A stretch of DNA of 5,389 bases from assembly GCA_964424555.1 (NCBI GenBank), contig CAYRIX010000056.1, positions 1 to 5,389 of the forward strand, read 5' to 3'. This document shows positions 5,166 to 5,389 of this stretch, piece by piece. How positions within the stretch are numbered: position 1 is the stretch's first letter; every line of letters begins with the position of its first letter. A program made the translations under genes and the position numbers. The notes beneath the pieces were generated by a model. That model was not told the origin of the DNA. It was given only the letters and a program-made list of their open reading frames with translations, and ran no database searches. Source of the DNA: UMGS172 sp964424555. Lineage in GTDB: Bacteria > Bacillota > Clostridia > Oscillospirales > Acutalibacteraceae.

Positions 5166-5389
5166 CTAAATTTTCCACTCAATCTTAATTTCTCTCTTGC
5201 CACCCTTTTGGAGCTTTCCGATAAAGATTTTGCTTATAAATTCATCAGCAATCTCAAATGTGAGAGTGTCAATTTTTCGGTACTTTTCGAGTACCTGAGT
5301 AGTATCCGTTTTTGTTTCGCTTCCCGTAAGGGCTACAAGCTTTGATTTCAAAATTTCGATGCGTTTTTCTGTATCTAGGGATTCCTTTT
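5166..5389 (-). CDS. C-terminal part of a probable large serine recombinase
   Basis: The last 73 residues of a protein are visible; the 5' part lies beyond the window edge. The visible part ends with a segment of the type seen at the C-terminus of large serine recombinases of clostridial mobile elements: a charged helix (about 1-18), LEKYRKIDTLTFEIADEF (33-50), then ISKIFIG and a basic strand KREIKIEWKI (64-73). In those enzymes the pattern is LT-x-E-I/L followed by an I-x-K/R-I-x-V strand and a closing I-x-I-x-W/F-K/N-F-like strand. No catalytic serine region can be seen because it is N-terminal. It ends in TAG at 5166-5168, 72 nt from the first conserved amidase codon, in the same direction and same reading frame. 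The identification rests on a short fragment, so other recombinase or unrelated C-termini remain possible. Confidence 0.62.
   Translation of the reverse strand, partial: KESLDTEKRIEILKSKLVALTGSETKTDTTQVLEKYRKIDTLTFEIADEFISKIFIGKLQKGGKREIKIEWKI

Noticed and set aside
5121..5345. Open frame of 74 codons on the plus strand
   Set aside because: It is a shadow of the recombinase C-terminus and junction, with no ribosome site or family resemblance.

Overview
The window reads as chromosome from a low-to-moderate GC, Gram-positive anaerobe, most likely a gut clostridium of the Ruminococcaceae/Oscillospiraceae type. The basis is strong GGAGG-type ribosome sites, a lipoprotein-type solute-binding protein, a CwlD-like amidase beside radA, a clostridial-style small Cys-rich protein and a large serine recombinase C-terminus. 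The lineage is an inference from these features. All genes are on the minus strand except one small plus-strand gene.

Positions 1-340: a complete tRNA-Lys (UUU anticodon, encoded CCA) on the minus strand has a near-consensus promoter and an intrinsic terminator one base after the CCA. The last 18 nt of the tRNA plus the terminator are repeated about 202 bp further downstream. The ~120 bp between the copies is rich in hairpins and carries an inverted copy of the tRNA T-arm. The pattern continues to the window edge, so this looks like the start of a tandem, tRNA-derived repeat array.

Positions 446-2994: a polar amino-acid ABC importer operon, transcribed leftwards as lipoprotein binding protein, then permease, then ATPase. 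A strong extended -10 promoter precedes it. A terminator-like hairpin separates the binding-protein gene from the permease gene and probably lowers expression of the membrane components. Permease and ATPase genes overlap by 11 nt. A 10-bp inverted repeat touching the -35 box is a candidate operator.

Positions 3044-4519: a small plus-strand Cys-rich protein gene converges on radA (DNA repair/recombination ATPase). The two coding regions overlap tail-to-tail by 81 nt in exact codon register, and a candidate radA terminator lies inside the small gene.

Positions 4521-5389: a CwlD-like N-acetylmuramoyl-L-alanine amidase keeps all its metal-binding and catalytic residues but has no start codon upstream of the first zinc ligand and no signal or anchor. 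Just upstream, in the same direction, is the C-terminus of what looks like a large serine recombinase. The simplest reading is that an integrative element inserted into the 5' end of the amidase gene, and that its attachment junction lies around 5091-5165. This is the most interesting part of the window.
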